The notes beneath the pieces are model-generated. The model saw nothing but the letters and a program-made list of their open reading frames with translations, did not search any database and was not told the DNA's origin. This document shows positions 28,428 to 37,398 of a DNA stretch of 64,000 bases, in pieces (position 1 is the stretch's first letter; each line of letters starts with the position of its first letter). The stretch covers positions 1 to 64,000 of the forward strand of contig CAWKBX010000013.1 of NCBI GenBank assembly GCA_963847945.1. The letters are read 5' to 3'. This stretch comes from JANMJD01 sp963847945. Its GTDB lineage: Bacteria; Actinomycetota; Acidimicrobiia; Acidimicrobiales; Ilumatobacteraceae. Position numbers and translations under genes: made by a program.

Positions 28428-30589
28428 CGCAGGCGGACCCGACGTTCCCCGGCGACGATTTCACCGATGATCCACGTCGGCTCGCCGAACGCGGCCTGGA
28501 TGTCGGCGGCGTCAGCCGCGGCAACGACGGCGACCATGCCGATCCCCATGTTCAACGTGCGGAACAGGTCGTCGCGGTCGATGCCGACGGCGACCTCGCG
28601 CACCAACTGGAACAGCGACGGGATCGGCCAGGCGGTGGTATCGATGATCGCTTCACAGCCCTCGGGAAGGACTCGCGGCATGTTGTCGATCAACCCGCCG
28701 CCGGTGATGTGGGCCAGCGCCTTGAGCCGCGGGTCGCCGATCAGCGGCTTGATCAGCGACAGATAGGAACGGTGGGGTTCGAGCAGCGCATCACCGAGTG
28801 GGACGGTGAGCGGGCTCGGTTGGGTTTCGAGTGGAATCCACTCGAAGAGCCGCCTGAGGAGGGAGTATCCGTTGGTGTGAGGCCCGTTGGAAGCAATGCC
28901 GATGAGCACATCGCCGACGGCGACCGTAGGACGAGGGAGCATGTCGGCATGCTCGACGACACCGACGAGGGTGCCGGCGATGTCGAATGACCCCGGGGTG
29001 TAAACGCCGGGCATCTCGGCTGTCTCGCCGCCGAGCAGCACGCATCCGGCGGCTTCGCATGCCTGGGCCATGGCGGTGACCACCCCAGCGACGCGGTCGG
29101 CGTCGAGGGTGCTGGCGGCGATGTAGTCGAGGAAGAACAGCGGCACCGCGCCCTGCACAAGCACGTCATCGATGCAGTGGTTGACGATGTCGGCGCCGAC
29201 ACTATTGGGACGGCCGGCGCGAGCTGCCAGCTCGACCTTCGTGCCGACCCCATCGGTCGAGGCGACCAAGACCGGCCGGTCAAAAGCCTTCAATCGGCTG
29301 ACATCGAGCGCCCCCCCGAATGCACCGATGCCCGAGAGCACATCGGGATTGTGCGTCCGTTCGACGGCGCCCTTCAACTCGTTGACGGCGCGGGTGCCCT
29401 CTACGATCGACACTCCGGCGGCGGCGTATGAGCGCAGGATGGCCCCCGGTGCCCGCCAGGCAATGTCACGGCGTACCTGCATGCCGTCGAACTTGACGTC
29501 GTCGAGTCGTCGATAGGCGGCGGCCCGGGCCGCGCCGAGATCGATGCCGACCCCGGTGGCGACGAGCACTCGGCCACCGGAAACGACAAGGTCATCGCCC
29601 TGTTTCGTGGCCGCGGCGAGGAAGACCACGGCATCGGGGGTGTCGTGGCCGAGCTCGATGGCCGCCCCGGTCGCGACGGTCGACGGGTATCCGGCAGCGG
29701 CGGCGACGACCGCACATGCCGACCGATCCGACCAACGCACATCGGTCGAGCCGAGCCGCCCCTCGACACAGGCGAGCGCTACGGCGGCAAGATCACTGTC
29801 GAGCAGCGGTAGCACGGCCTGGGTCTCGGGGTCGCCGAACCGGCAGTTGTACTCGATCAGCCGGGGACCGTCGGTACACAGCATGAGCCCGGCGTACAGC
29901 ACCCCGACATACGGAGTCCCGGCGTCGGCCATTGCCGTGATCACCGGGTCGATGAACGTCTTGCGGAGCGACTCAGCGTCGAAGCCGGGGGGAAGCGGAG
30001 CGGGGGCGAAGGCACCCATCCCGCCGGTATTCGGGCCGACATCGCCCTCTCCGATCCGCTTGTGATCTTGGGCGATCGGCATGGCCACGGCGACCCGGCC
30101 GTCGCAGAAGGCGAGCAGCGAGTATTCCGGTCCGCTCAGCCGTTCCTCGACGACGATCGGGCCGCGGGATGCAAGTTCGACGATGGCCTCGTGGGTCGCC
30201 AAGTCATTGTCGGGAACGATCACGCCTTTGCCGCCGGCCAAACCATCGAGCTTGACGACAACGGGCCGGCCGAACTCCTGCCACCAACGCAAGGCCCCCT
30301 CGACATCGGTCAGTCCCGAGGTACGCGGCGAGGGAATTCCGAGTCGGTCGGCCACCTCACGGGCAAACGCCTTGGACCCTTCGAGCCGGGCGGCGGCCTG
30401 GGACGGGCCGAAGCAGGCGATACCCCGGGCCGCCAGGTCGTCGGCGATACCGTTGGTCAGCGGCTCCTCGGGACCGACAATCACCAGGTCAGCCGTCTCG
30501 GGCGACTCGACGAGCCGATGCCCGTCGGCGGTCACCTTCCAACGGATGGCCGACTCGCGTCCGCCGGAGCCGACGACGTGGACCTTCAC
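28424..30589 (-). CDS. purDM: Fused GAR synthetase - AIR synthetase (PurD-PurM)
   Basis: One open frame of 721 residues encodes both enzymes. Residues 1-~385 are PurD: GSGGRE, VGPEEPLTNGIADDLAARGI, an ATP-grasp domain (VVVKLDGLAGGKGV, IEYNCRFGDPETQAVLPLL). Residues ~390-721 are PurM: SYAAAGVSIVEGTRAVNEL, GAFGGALDVS, VASTDGVGTKVELA, GGETAEMPGVY, HITGGGLIDNMPRVLP. GTG 30589 overlaps the purF stop as GTGA; upstream codons lie in purF. The PurD N-domain is unusually short: only ~28 residues separate GSGGRE from VGPE, and the usual PGNxG loop is missing. The fusion places GARS and AIRS in tandem just before purN. Confidence 0.9.
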   Translation of the reverse strand: MKVHVVGSGGRESAIRWKVTADGHRLVESPETADLVIVGPEEPLTNGIADDLAARGIACFGPSQAAARLEGSKAFAREVADRLGIPSPRTSGLTDVEGALRWWQEFGRPVVVKLDGLAGGKGVIVPDNDLATHEAIVELASRGPIVVEERLSGPEYSLLAFCDGRVAVAMPIAQDHKRIGEGDVGPNTGGMGAFAPAPLPPGFDAESLRKTFIDPVITAMADAGTPYVGVLYAGLMLCTDGPRLIEYNCRFGDPETQAVLPLLDSDLAAVALACVEGRLGSTDVRWSDRSACAVVAAAAGYPSTVATGAAIELGHDTPDAVVFLAAATKQGDDLVVSGGRVLVATGVGIDLGAARAAAYRRLDDVKFDGMQVRRDIAWRAPGAILRSYAAAGVSIVEGTRAVNELKGAVERTHNPDVLSGIGAFGGALDVSRLKAFDRPVLVASTDGVGTKVELAARAGRPNSVGADIVNHCIDDVLVQGAVPLFFLDYIAASTLDADRVAGVVTAMAQACEAAGCVLLGGETAEMPGVYTPGSFDIAGTLVGVVEHADMLPRPTVAVGDVLIGIASNGPHTNGYSLLRRLFEWIPLETQPSPLTVPLGDALLEPHRSYLSLIKPLIGDPRLKALAHITGGGLIDNMPRVLPEGCEAIIDTTAWPIPSLFQLVREVAVGIDRDDLFRTLNMGIGMVAVVAAADAADIQAAFGEPTWIIGEIVAGERRVRLR

Positions 30590-32007
30590 GCCAAGACTCC
30601 CTCGAAGTCGAGTTTGGCCGGGGCCGTGCGGATCTCCAGGGGGTAGGCGCCAGTGAAACAGGCGTTGCAATAACCGTTCCCGCTCCCATCGGACCGGCCG
30701 AGCGCCCGCATCATTCCGGCCAACGAGAGGAACCCGATCGAGTCGCAGCCGACCTGCTCGCGGATCTCCTCGATGGTCAGACGGGCGGCGATCAAGTCGC
30801 CGTCGTGGCCCATGTCGACGCCGAAATGGCAGGCGTGCGTGATCGGTGGGCAAGTGAGGCGGAAGTGGACCTCGGCGGCCCCGGCGTCGCGCAAGAGTTT
30901 GACGAGGGGTCCGGCGGTCGTGCCGCGCACCAACGAGTCGTCGACGAGGACGACCCGTTGTCCCGCCAGGTTGGCGCCGAGGGCATTGAACTTGAGCGCC
31001 ACCCCGCGCTCACGCATCGACTGGGTCGGCTCGATGAAGGTGCGCCCGATGTAGCGGTTCTTGATCAGGCCGTCGTTGAACGGCAGACCGCTGCGCCGGG
31101 CATAACCGATCGCGGCGGGGATCGATGAGTCGGGAACCGGGATCACCACATCGGCATCGACCCCGGACTCGTCGGCCAGCTCTTCACCGAGGCGCTGGCG
31201 GACGTGGTGGACGCTCTGGTTGTCCCACTCGGAGTCGGGACGGGAGAAATAGACGAACTCGAAGGTGCAACGCGCTTGCTGAGCGGCAGGATTGAGCACC
31301 TGGCGCCGCTCGATCTCGGCGCCGCGCAGGGTGATCACCTCACCGGGCTGAACCTCGCTGATATCGAGACAACCGAGGGTTTCGAGCGCGCAAGTCTCGG
31401 ACGCGACGGCGTGGCCACCTCCCGGAAGTCGGCCGACCGAGAGCGGGCGGAAGCCCCACGGGTCTCGCACGGCGAGCACCCGGTCGTTGGCGAGGACGAC
31501 GAGGGAGTATGCGCCCTTCCACGCGGGCAGCGTGCGCTCGAGGCGCTCTTCCCACGTGCGACCGCCGGCACCGGCAAGCATCAACGCGAGGACCTCGGTG
31601 TCGGACGAGGCGGTCAGCCCAAAGCCGCGCTGCAGGAGTTCGTTGCGCAGATCGGTGGAGTTGATCACGTTGCCGTTGTGGGCCACCGCGAGCGGGCCAT
31701 GCATCGTCTCGACGAGAAACGGTTGGGCGTTGCGTTGGCCGGGGGCGCCGGTGGTCGAATAGCGGGTGTGCCCGATGGCGTGATACCCGGCCAGCGGCAG
31801 CAGGGACTCGGGGCTGAACACCCGCGAGACCAGGCCGACGTCTTTGTGGAGCCGAGCCCGTTGGCCGTCGGAGACGGCGATGCCGGCGGCCTCCTGGCCG
31901 CGGTGTTGCAGCGCGAACAGTCCGAAGAATGCCAGTTGAGCGACACCCTCACCGTGAGGAGTGGACAGGCCGAGTACACCGCATTCTTCGTGGATCTCGT
32001 CGCTCAC
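30586..32007 (-). CDS. purF: Amidophosphoribosyltransferase
   Basis: First committed step of purine synthesis: PRPP plus glutamine to phosphoribosylamine. 473 residues from GTG 32007. The N-terminal Ntn domain has HEECGVLGL with the future nucleophilic Cys after a short propeptide, and HTRYSTTGAP. The PRTase domain has VVIPVPDSSIPAAIGYARRSGLPF and the PRPP loop VVLVDDSLVRGTTAGPLV. Cys residues at GCDSIGFLS and NGYCNACFTG fit the Fe-S cluster type of PurF. It ends overlapping the purDM start (GTGA) and follows purC by 28 bases. Confidence 0.95.
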   Translation of the reverse strand: MSDEIHEECGVLGLSTPHGEGVAQLAFFGLFALQHRGQEAAGIAVSDGQRARLHKDVGLVSRVFSPESLLPLAGYHAIGHTRYSTTGAPGQRNAQPFLVETMHGPLAVAHNGNVINSTDLRNELLQRGFGLTASSDTEVLALMLAGAGGRTWEERLERTLPAWKGAYSLVVLANDRVLAVRDPWGFRPLSVGRLPGGGHAVASETCALETLGCLDISEVQPGEVITLRGAEIERRQVLNPAAQQARCTFEFVYFSRPDSEWDNQSVHHVRQRLGEELADESGVDADVVIPVPDSSIPAAIGYARRSGLPFNDGLIKNRYIGRTFIEPTQSMRERGVALKFNALGANLAGQRVVLVDDSLVRGTTAGPLVKLLRDAGAAEVHFRLTCPPITHACHFGVDMGHDGDLIAARLTIEEIREQVGCDSIGFLSLAGMMRALGRSDGSGNGYCNACFTGAYPLEIRTAPAKLDFEGVLA

Positions 32008-32035
32008 GGGTTCACCTCGCCATCGATGACCGGGA

Positions 32036-33010
32036 TCACAGCACGCCTGCCGCAGTCAGGTTGGCGACGATTCGCGGCCCGACGGGGTAGCTGCCCGGGT
32101 CGATGGTCTGACCGGTCAGCCGCTCATAGGCGGTGACGTAGCGGCGAGTCGTCTCCGTCCATACCTCGTCGGCGAGCAACGGCGGTGCACCATCGCCGCT
32201 GTAGCCGGAGTCGGCCAGCGCCCGGCGGATGACCTCTTTGTCGAGGCTTTCGGGCTCCTCAGCGGCGGCCAAACGGCCTTCGTATGACGAGGCCTCCCAG
32301 AATCTCGACGAGTCGGGGGTGTGCATCTCGTCGATCAGCAACAGCCGACCGTCGGGGGCGAGCCCAAACTCGTACTTCGTGTCGGCGAGGATCAGCCCGG
32401 CGCGGGCGGCGACTTCCTGGCCCCGGGCGAAGACGGCCAAGGCGGCCTCCTGCACTCGGGCCCACAGTCCACGCTCGACCAGACCGCGTTCGGTGACCTC
32501 GAGGCAGGTCAGCGCCTCGTCATGGGCTCCGGCCTCGGCTTTGGTGGTCGGCGTGATGATCGCCTGGGGTAGCGCGGTGTTCTTCTGCAGCCCGTCGGGG
32601 AAGTGGTAGCCGTAGATCGTGCGAGCGCCCTCGTCGTAACGCCGCCACAGTGAGGTGGAGGTGATGCCGGTGATGTAGCCCCGCACGATCACCTCGACCG
32701 GCAGCGGGCGGGCAGAGATGCCGATGAGCACGTTTGGGTCGGGGGTCGAGATCGCGTGGTTGTCGACGATGTCGCGGGTCTGATCGAACCACCAGGCCGC
32801 CAACTGGTTCAGCACCTGGCCCTTATAGGCGACGCCGTTGATGATCCGGTCGAACGCCGAGAGCCGGTCGGTGGTGACGAAGAGCCGCTGGCCATTGGGC
32901 AACGCGTACGAGACCCGCACCTTTCCGTCGCGCCGGTCGGGTAGGTCGAGTTCGACGTCGGTGTATGGCTCGACCTGGCCGGTGACGCGGTCGTCGGTGG
33001 CAGTGGTCAT
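32036..33010 (-). CDS. purC: SAICAR synthetase
   Basis: ATP-dependent condensation of CAIR with aspartate. Key segments: SYALPNGQRLFVTTDRLSAFD near the N-terminus, KGQVLNQLAAWWFDQT, VEVIVRGYITGITSTSLW, LILADTKYEFGLAPDG and LLIDEMHTPDSSRFW (metal/ATP site). It belongs to the ~300-residue form. ATG 33010 is preferred to the in-frame GTG 33013 because AAGGAG lies five bases ahead of it. The ATG shares a base with the purQ stop (TGATG), so translation is coupled. Confidence 0.94.
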   Translation of the reverse strand: MTTATDDRVTGQVEPYTDVELDLPDRRDGKVRVSYALPNGQRLFVTTDRLSAFDRIINGVAYKGQVLNQLAAWWFDQTRDIVDNHAISTPDPNVLIGISARPLPVEVIVRGYITGITSTSLWRRYDEGARTIYGYHFPDGLQKNTALPQAIITPTTKAEAGAHDEALTCLEVTERGLVERGLWARVQEAALAVFARGQEVAARAGLILADTKYEFGLAPDGRLLLIDEMHTPDSSRFWEASSYEGRLAAAEEPESLDKEVIRRALADSGYSGDGAPPLLADEVWTETTRRYVTAYERLTGQTIDPGSYPVGPRIVANLTAAGVL

Positions 33011-33771
33011 CACAACTCCTTGGCGTGGCGAACGCCTTGTTCGAAGAGACGGAGCCCCAAACCCGTCCCCTGGCGGCCGTCGCGACGACCGTTCAGTGGG
33101 TGCTGGCGCGGCAATACATGGTTTTCGGGGTGTGGCATGAGCCCGAGCACCAGCCCGGTCTCATCACAGATGCCGGCGATGTCGGCGACGGACCCATTCG
33201 GGTTCGCGGCCGCATGCGATGGGCCTGGCCGATACGTCAGCGCGATGAGGTCATCGGCGGTGAGCCGGGCCAACGTGGCATCGTCGCATACGAAACGTCC
33301 CTCGCCGTGGGCGATCGGGCAGTCGATCTCGTCGGCGAGCCCGGCCGTCCAGACGCACCGCTGCGAGACCGGGGCGAGGCGCACCCACCGGCAGTCGAAT
33401 CGGCCCGAGTCGTTGTCGCCGAGTGCGCCGCGAATCTCGCCGCCGGGGAGCAGGCCGGCCCGCACGAGGGCCTGGAACCCGTTGCAGATACCGATCACAG
33501 GGCGACCCCGCCCGACGTGGGTACGGATCTCGTCGCCGAACGCCGAGGCGAGTTCATGACCGAGCAGCCGACCGGCTCCGAGGGCGTCGGCATATGAGAA
33601 GCCCCCGGCGACGACCATGATCCGGGCATCACCGATCAGCGTCGGGCGGGCGATGATCTCCGCCGCGGTGGCGATCACCGGTTCCGCACCGGCGAGATCG
33701 AGGGCGAGGGCGACGTCGTGATCGCGATTGGTCCCCGGGGCTCGGATGACGAGCGCGATCGGTCGACTCAT
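33010..33771 (-). CDS. purQ: FGAM synthase glutaminase subunit
   Basis: Class I glutamine amidotransferase that supplies ammonia to PurL. 253 residues: ALVIRAPGTNRDHDVALAL, VAGGFSYADALGAGRLL, the nucleophile elbow GRPVIGICNGFQALVRAGLLP with catalytic Cys, and GLMPHPENHVLP with the His-x-Glu pair. It overlaps both neighbours (TGATG with purL and with purC). The C-terminus carries about 20 residues beyond the PHPE motif, longer than minimal PurQ, with no recognised feature. Confidence 0.94.
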   Translation of the reverse strand: MSRPIALVIRAPGTNRDHDVALALDLAGAEPVIATAAEIIARPTLIGDARIMVVAGGFSYADALGAGRLLGHELASAFGDEIRTHVGRGRPVIGICNGFQALVRAGLLPGGEIRGALGDNDSGRFDCRWVRLAPVSQRCVWTAGLADEIDCPIAHGEGRFVCDDATLARLTADDLIALTYRPGPSHAAANPNGSVADIAGICDETGLVLGLMPHPENHVLPRQHPLNGRRDGRQGTGLGLRLFEQGVRHAKEL

Positions 33772-36569
33772 CAGGCGGTCCTCCAGGCGGTGGCCAGGGC
33801 ATCAAGCGGGAGCGTGGCGCCGCCGACGATGGTCACCGATGGCTCGGCGGTCACCTCACCGATCACGATGGCCTCGGTGCCCAGTCGGGTGATGAACTCG
33901 TCGACGGCTTGGCGGGTGACCTCGACGACGAAGCGGCCGGCCGTCTCGGCGAACCATGAAACGGTGATGTCGGCATGGGGGAGCGTGTCGACGATCGCTC
34001 CGAGGCCGCCACCGAGGCACATCTCGGCGAGGGTGACGGCCAGGCCGCCCTCGGAGCAGTCGTGGCACGCCGCAACGAGCCCGGCCTGGATGGCGGCGTG
34101 GAGTGTGGCGTAGCGGCCGGGCGCGCCGGCGTCGGGCGCCGAGACCCGCCCCGGCCGGTCGGGGGTACCGTCGATCATGTCGAAGTGGCTGCCGGCGAAG
34201 TCGGCGGCGGTCGGCCCAATCAGCAGCAGCACGTTGCCGGGGGCCTTGAGATCGGGAGTGACGCAGTGGTCGGCGTCGGGGATATAAGCGACGGCGGTGA
34301 TGACCAGGGTCGGGGGCACCGAGCGCCGCTCGCCCGAGGCGACGACGTACTCGTTGTTCAGCGAGTCCTTGCCCGACACGAATGGGGCCTGGTGGGCGAC
34401 CGCGGCCGCGCAACACCCCTCGACGGCGGCGAGCAGTTCACCAAGGGTCGTTTCACGGCGGGGGTCGCCCCAGGAGAAGTTGTCGAGCAGGGCGACCTTC
34501 GACGGGTCGGCGCCGACTGCGACGACGTTACGGATGGCCTCGTCGACGACGGCGTGGGCCATCCATTCGGGGTCGTGCAGCCCGTACCATGGGTTGACTC
34601 CGATGCCGATGGCGAATCCGTGGGTGTCGGCCGGTTCGGCGATGACGACGCCGTCGGCGGGGCCGTCGCCATTCCAACCGACGAGTGGCCGCACGACGGT
34701 CGCCCCGCGGATCTCGTGGTCGTATCGCCTGATCACCGACTCTTTCGAGGCGATGTTCGGGTGGGCCAACAACCGCAGCAAAGCGGCAGCCGGGTCAGCG
34801 CAGACTCGCGCCGGGCCGACATGTCGCGACGGCGACGCGGGCACATATGTCATCGTGCGTTGCGGACGACCGTCGTGGAGGAAGGTCGTGTCGAGGTCGA
34901 GGACCGCGGCTCCGTTCATGCGCACGACGAGCCGTCCGTCGCCGCTGAACGAGCCGAGATCGGTCATCTCGACCCCGTGGTACGCGCAGCGTTCGGCAAT
35001 CGCCTCGACGTGCTCGGGGGCGACGGCGATGACCATCCGCTCCTGAGCCTCGGAGAGCCAGATCTCCCACGGGGCGAGACCCGGGTACTTGAGCGGGGCG
35101 ACCGACAGTTCGACATCGGCGCCCACCACCTCGGCCATCTCACCGACCGACGACGACAGACCGCCGGCCCCGCAGTCGGTGATCGCCGTGTACAGATGGC
35201 GGATGTCGTCGAGCAGGTCGATCAGCAGTTTCTCGACGATCGGATCGCCGATCTGCACGCTCGCCCCGGCAACCTCACCGGTCGACGCGTCCATGGTCGC
35301 GCTCGAGAATGTCGCGCCGCGTAGGCCGTCGCGCCCGGTACGCCCACCGAGCACGATCACCCGGTCGCCTGCGTACGGCCCACTCGGGATCGGGGCGTCG
35401 GCGGCCGAGCCGATCGCGCCGCAGAAGACCAGCGGGTTGGCGGTGTACCCGGCGTCGTACAAGATGGCTCCAGCCACGGTGGGCAGGCCGATCTTGTTGC
35501 CATAGTCGGCAACCCCGGCCACGACGCCGTCGCGGATGCGCAACGGGTGATGGACCCCAGCGGGCAGGGGGTCGGAGTGGTCGGCCGGGCCGAAGCAGAG
35601 AATGTCGGTGACGGCGATCGGCCGATGCGCGGCGCCCATCACGTCGCGGATCACTCCGCCAACGCCGGTATTCGCGCCACCGAAGGGCTCGATCGCCGAC
35701 GGGTGGTTGTGGGTTTCGGCCTTGAGGGCCAGCGTGCGCCCGGGCGAGAAGCTGATGATCCCGGCGTTGCCGACGAAGGCGCTGCGCACGAAGGGGGCGT
35801 CGATCGAGTCGGTGGCCTCGCGCAACTGCTTGAGAAGCGGCACCGCGGTGGTTCCGTCGGGGCCGTTGAGGAGGGCACGGAAGGTCTTGTGGGAGCAGTG
35901 CTCGCTCCACGTCTGGGCGATCGTCTCGATCTCGACGTCGGTGGGTTCGCGGCCTTCGGCTTCGAAATGGGCCTGGAGAACTCGCAGCTCAGCGGGGTCG
36001 AGAGACATCCGTCGTTCGACGTTCAGGGCAGCCAACCCTGCCTCGTCGAGGCCCCGTAAGATCACCGGTTCGACCGCGGCGACCGGCGAGGTGGGCACCG
36101 TGGCGACGTCGATGGCGTCGGGCTGCCAGCGTTCGATGACGTCGTTGGCCAGAAGCGCACCCGTGATCGAGTCTCGGCGGGCGGCATCGGCCAGCCCGTG
36201 CATCGTGTATCGCCGGGCGACTGCGGTATGGGTGACCGGCAGCCCGAGTCGATGGGTGAGCAACGTCGCTGCATCGGCCATCGGGTCGGTGACCCCGGCG
36301 AGCCTGGCCACCTCGACGACCGTGGCTCCGGCCGGCGTTGTCGGCACGTCCCACGTGCCGCGCTGTAGTACCGGATCGATGAGGACGTCGCCGATCATGT
36401 GGCGGTCGGTTGCATCGAGGGTGCCGACGAAGAGAATCACGTCGTCGATATCGACTCGGTCGGGGCCTGAGTCGGGGTTCGAATCGGTCAGGGTGGCGAT
36501 TCCGGCAAGCAGATGCGAAGCACGGGGGTCGGGGTGGATCAGGCTGATCGTGAGGCGATGAACCGTCAC
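33771..36569 (-). CDS. purL: FGAM synthase with N-terminal PurS-like domain (PurSL)
   Basis: 932 residues from GTG 36569 (TVHRLTISLIHPDPRASHLLAG). The first ~170 residues are hydrophilic alpha/beta sequence containing HMIGDVLIDPVLQ, which resembles a fused PurS-type module. After a linker the PurL core begins (LDPAELRVLQAHFEAEGREPT), with WSEHCSHKTF, ETHNHPSAIEPFGGANTGVGG, SEAQERMVIAV and FVSGKDSLNN. No separate purS is seen upstream, consistent with a fusion. The open frame extends to 36665, but those 32 residues lack family similarity. Glutaminase activity comes from the overlapping purQ. Confidence 0.9.
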   Translation of the reverse strand: MTVHRLTISLIHPDPRASHLLAGIATLTDSNPDSGPDRVDIDDVILFVGTLDATDRHMIGDVLIDPVLQRGTWDVPTTPAGATVVEVARLAGVTDPMADAATLLTHRLGLPVTHTAVARRYTMHGLADAARRDSITGALLANDVIERWQPDAIDVATVPTSPVAAVEPVILRGLDEAGLAALNVERRMSLDPAELRVLQAHFEAEGREPTDVEIETIAQTWSEHCSHKTFRALLNGPDGTTAVPLLKQLREATDSIDAPFVRSAFVGNAGIISFSPGRTLALKAETHNHPSAIEPFGGANTGVGGVIRDVMGAAHRPIAVTDILCFGPADHSDPLPAGVHHPLRIRDGVVAGVADYGNKIGLPTVAGAILYDAGYTANPLVFCGAIGSAADAPIPSGPYAGDRVIVLGGRTGRDGLRGATFSSATMDASTGEVAGASVQIGDPIVEKLLIDLLDDIRHLYTAITDCGAGGLSSSVGEMAEVVGADVELSVAPLKYPGLAPWEIWLSEAQERMVIAVAPEHVEAIAERCAYHGVEMTDLGSFSGDGRLVVRMNGAAVLDLDTTFLHDGRPQRTMTYVPASPSRHVGPARVCADPAAALLRLLAHPNIASKESVIRRYDHEIRGATVVRPLVGWNGDGPADGVVIAEPADTHGFAIGIGVNPWYGLHDPEWMAHAVVDEAIRNVVAVGADPSKVALLDNFSWGDPRRETTLGELLAAVEGCCAAAVAHQAPFVSGKDSLNNEYVVASGERRSVPPTLVITAVAYIPDADHCVTPDLKAPGNVLLLIGPTAADFAGSHFDMIDGTPDRPGRVSAPDAGAPGRYATLHAAIQAGLVAACHDCSEGGLAVTLAEMCLGGGLGAIVDTLPHADITVSWFAETAGRFVVEVTRQAVDEFITRLGTEAIVIGEVTAEPSVTIVGGATLPLDALATAWRTA

Positions 36570-36709
36570 GAGCCACTCCGCAAGCTCATGGATTCGACGG
36601 TACCGATGCCGGTAGGTGGGACCGGGCAGGCTGTACGAAAAGTCAACGAGATGTGACGGCGACAAGAGGTTCGTTGGCCGTCGGCGTCCAGCCGTACGCT
36701 GGCGGTGCC
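36570..36709. promoter_or_regulatory. Divergent promoter region for purine operon and histidine phosphatase
   Basis: The only space from which the seven-gene purine operon can be transcribed. On the minus strand a TTGACT hexamer (complement near 36639-36645) is a plausible -35, but a convincing -10 is not seen. I recognise no purine riboswitch or PurR-type box. Confidence 0.4.
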
Positions 36710-37354
36710 GTGTCCGAACAAACTCCTTTCCCCGCCACCCGCTTGATCCTTGTGCGTCACGGGGAGTCGAATGCGACCGTCAACCGCGTGATCGGCGGGC
36801 CGCGTACTTGCAGCGGTCTGTCCGATCTCGGACGCGACCAGGCCCAACGGCTACGCGACCGCCTTCGGGCAACGGGGGAGCTGAAGCTCGACGCGCTCTA
36901 CGCCAGCCAGTATCCCCGCGCCCAGGAGACGGCCCAGACGTTGCTGGGTGCCTTCCCAGGCCTGGAGATGCGGATCGATGCGGGGTTCGGCGAACACGAC
37001 CCGGGCCCCGACTGCGACGGGCTCAGCTACGACGACTTCGTTGTCCGGTACGGAACGGGACACGACTGGCGCAACCCGTTCGCCGAGACGTTTCCCGGGG
37101 GTGAGACGGTCGCCGAGTTTCACTTTCGAGTCGGCACCGCCACCCACTTGCTGGTGAAACGCCATGTTGGCCAAACCGTGCTCGTGGCCTGCCACGGCGG
37201 TGTCGTCGACTGCCTCATGCGTCAGTTGCTGCACCTGCCGCCGACCGGTGGGTTCGAGCTGTTCACCCTCAACACCTCGCTGACCGAGATGGTCGCCGTC
37301 TCCCCGGCGACGTGGCGGCTGGTGCGCTACAACGACGCCGCCCATCTGTCCTGA
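36710..37354 (+). CDS. Histidine phosphatase family protein
   Basis: 214 residues from GTG 36710 (VSEQTPFPATRL), the start nearest to the conserved LILVRHGES motif holding the catalytic His. Other family residues are LYASQYPRAQETAQ with the second-site Arg, GFGEHDPG with the acid Glu, and VLVACHGGVVDCLM with the second catalytic His. This is a phosphoglycerate-mutase-like fold without the insert of true dPGM. The substrate is unknown. The divergent position to purL gives no clue to it. Confidence 0.85.
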   Translation: MSEQTPFPATRLILVRHGESNATVNRVIGGPRTCSGLSDLGRDQAQRLRDRLRATGELKLDALYASQYPRAQETAQTLLGAFPGLEMRIDAGFGEHDPGPDCDGLSYDDFVVRYGTGHDWRNPFAETFPGGETVAEFHFRVGTATHLLVKRHVGQTVLVACHGGVVDCLMRQLLHLPPTGGFELFTLNTSLTEMVAVSPATWRLVRYNDAAHLS

Positions 37355-37398
37355 CCACCGTCGGGGCTGGCGAGACCGGCCCCGTTACGCTTCCGGAC

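Noticed and set aside
33975..35324. 449-residue plus-strand open frame over purL
   Set aside because: Antisense to a conserved PurL core; no motif and low-complexity Asp/Gly/Arg composition.
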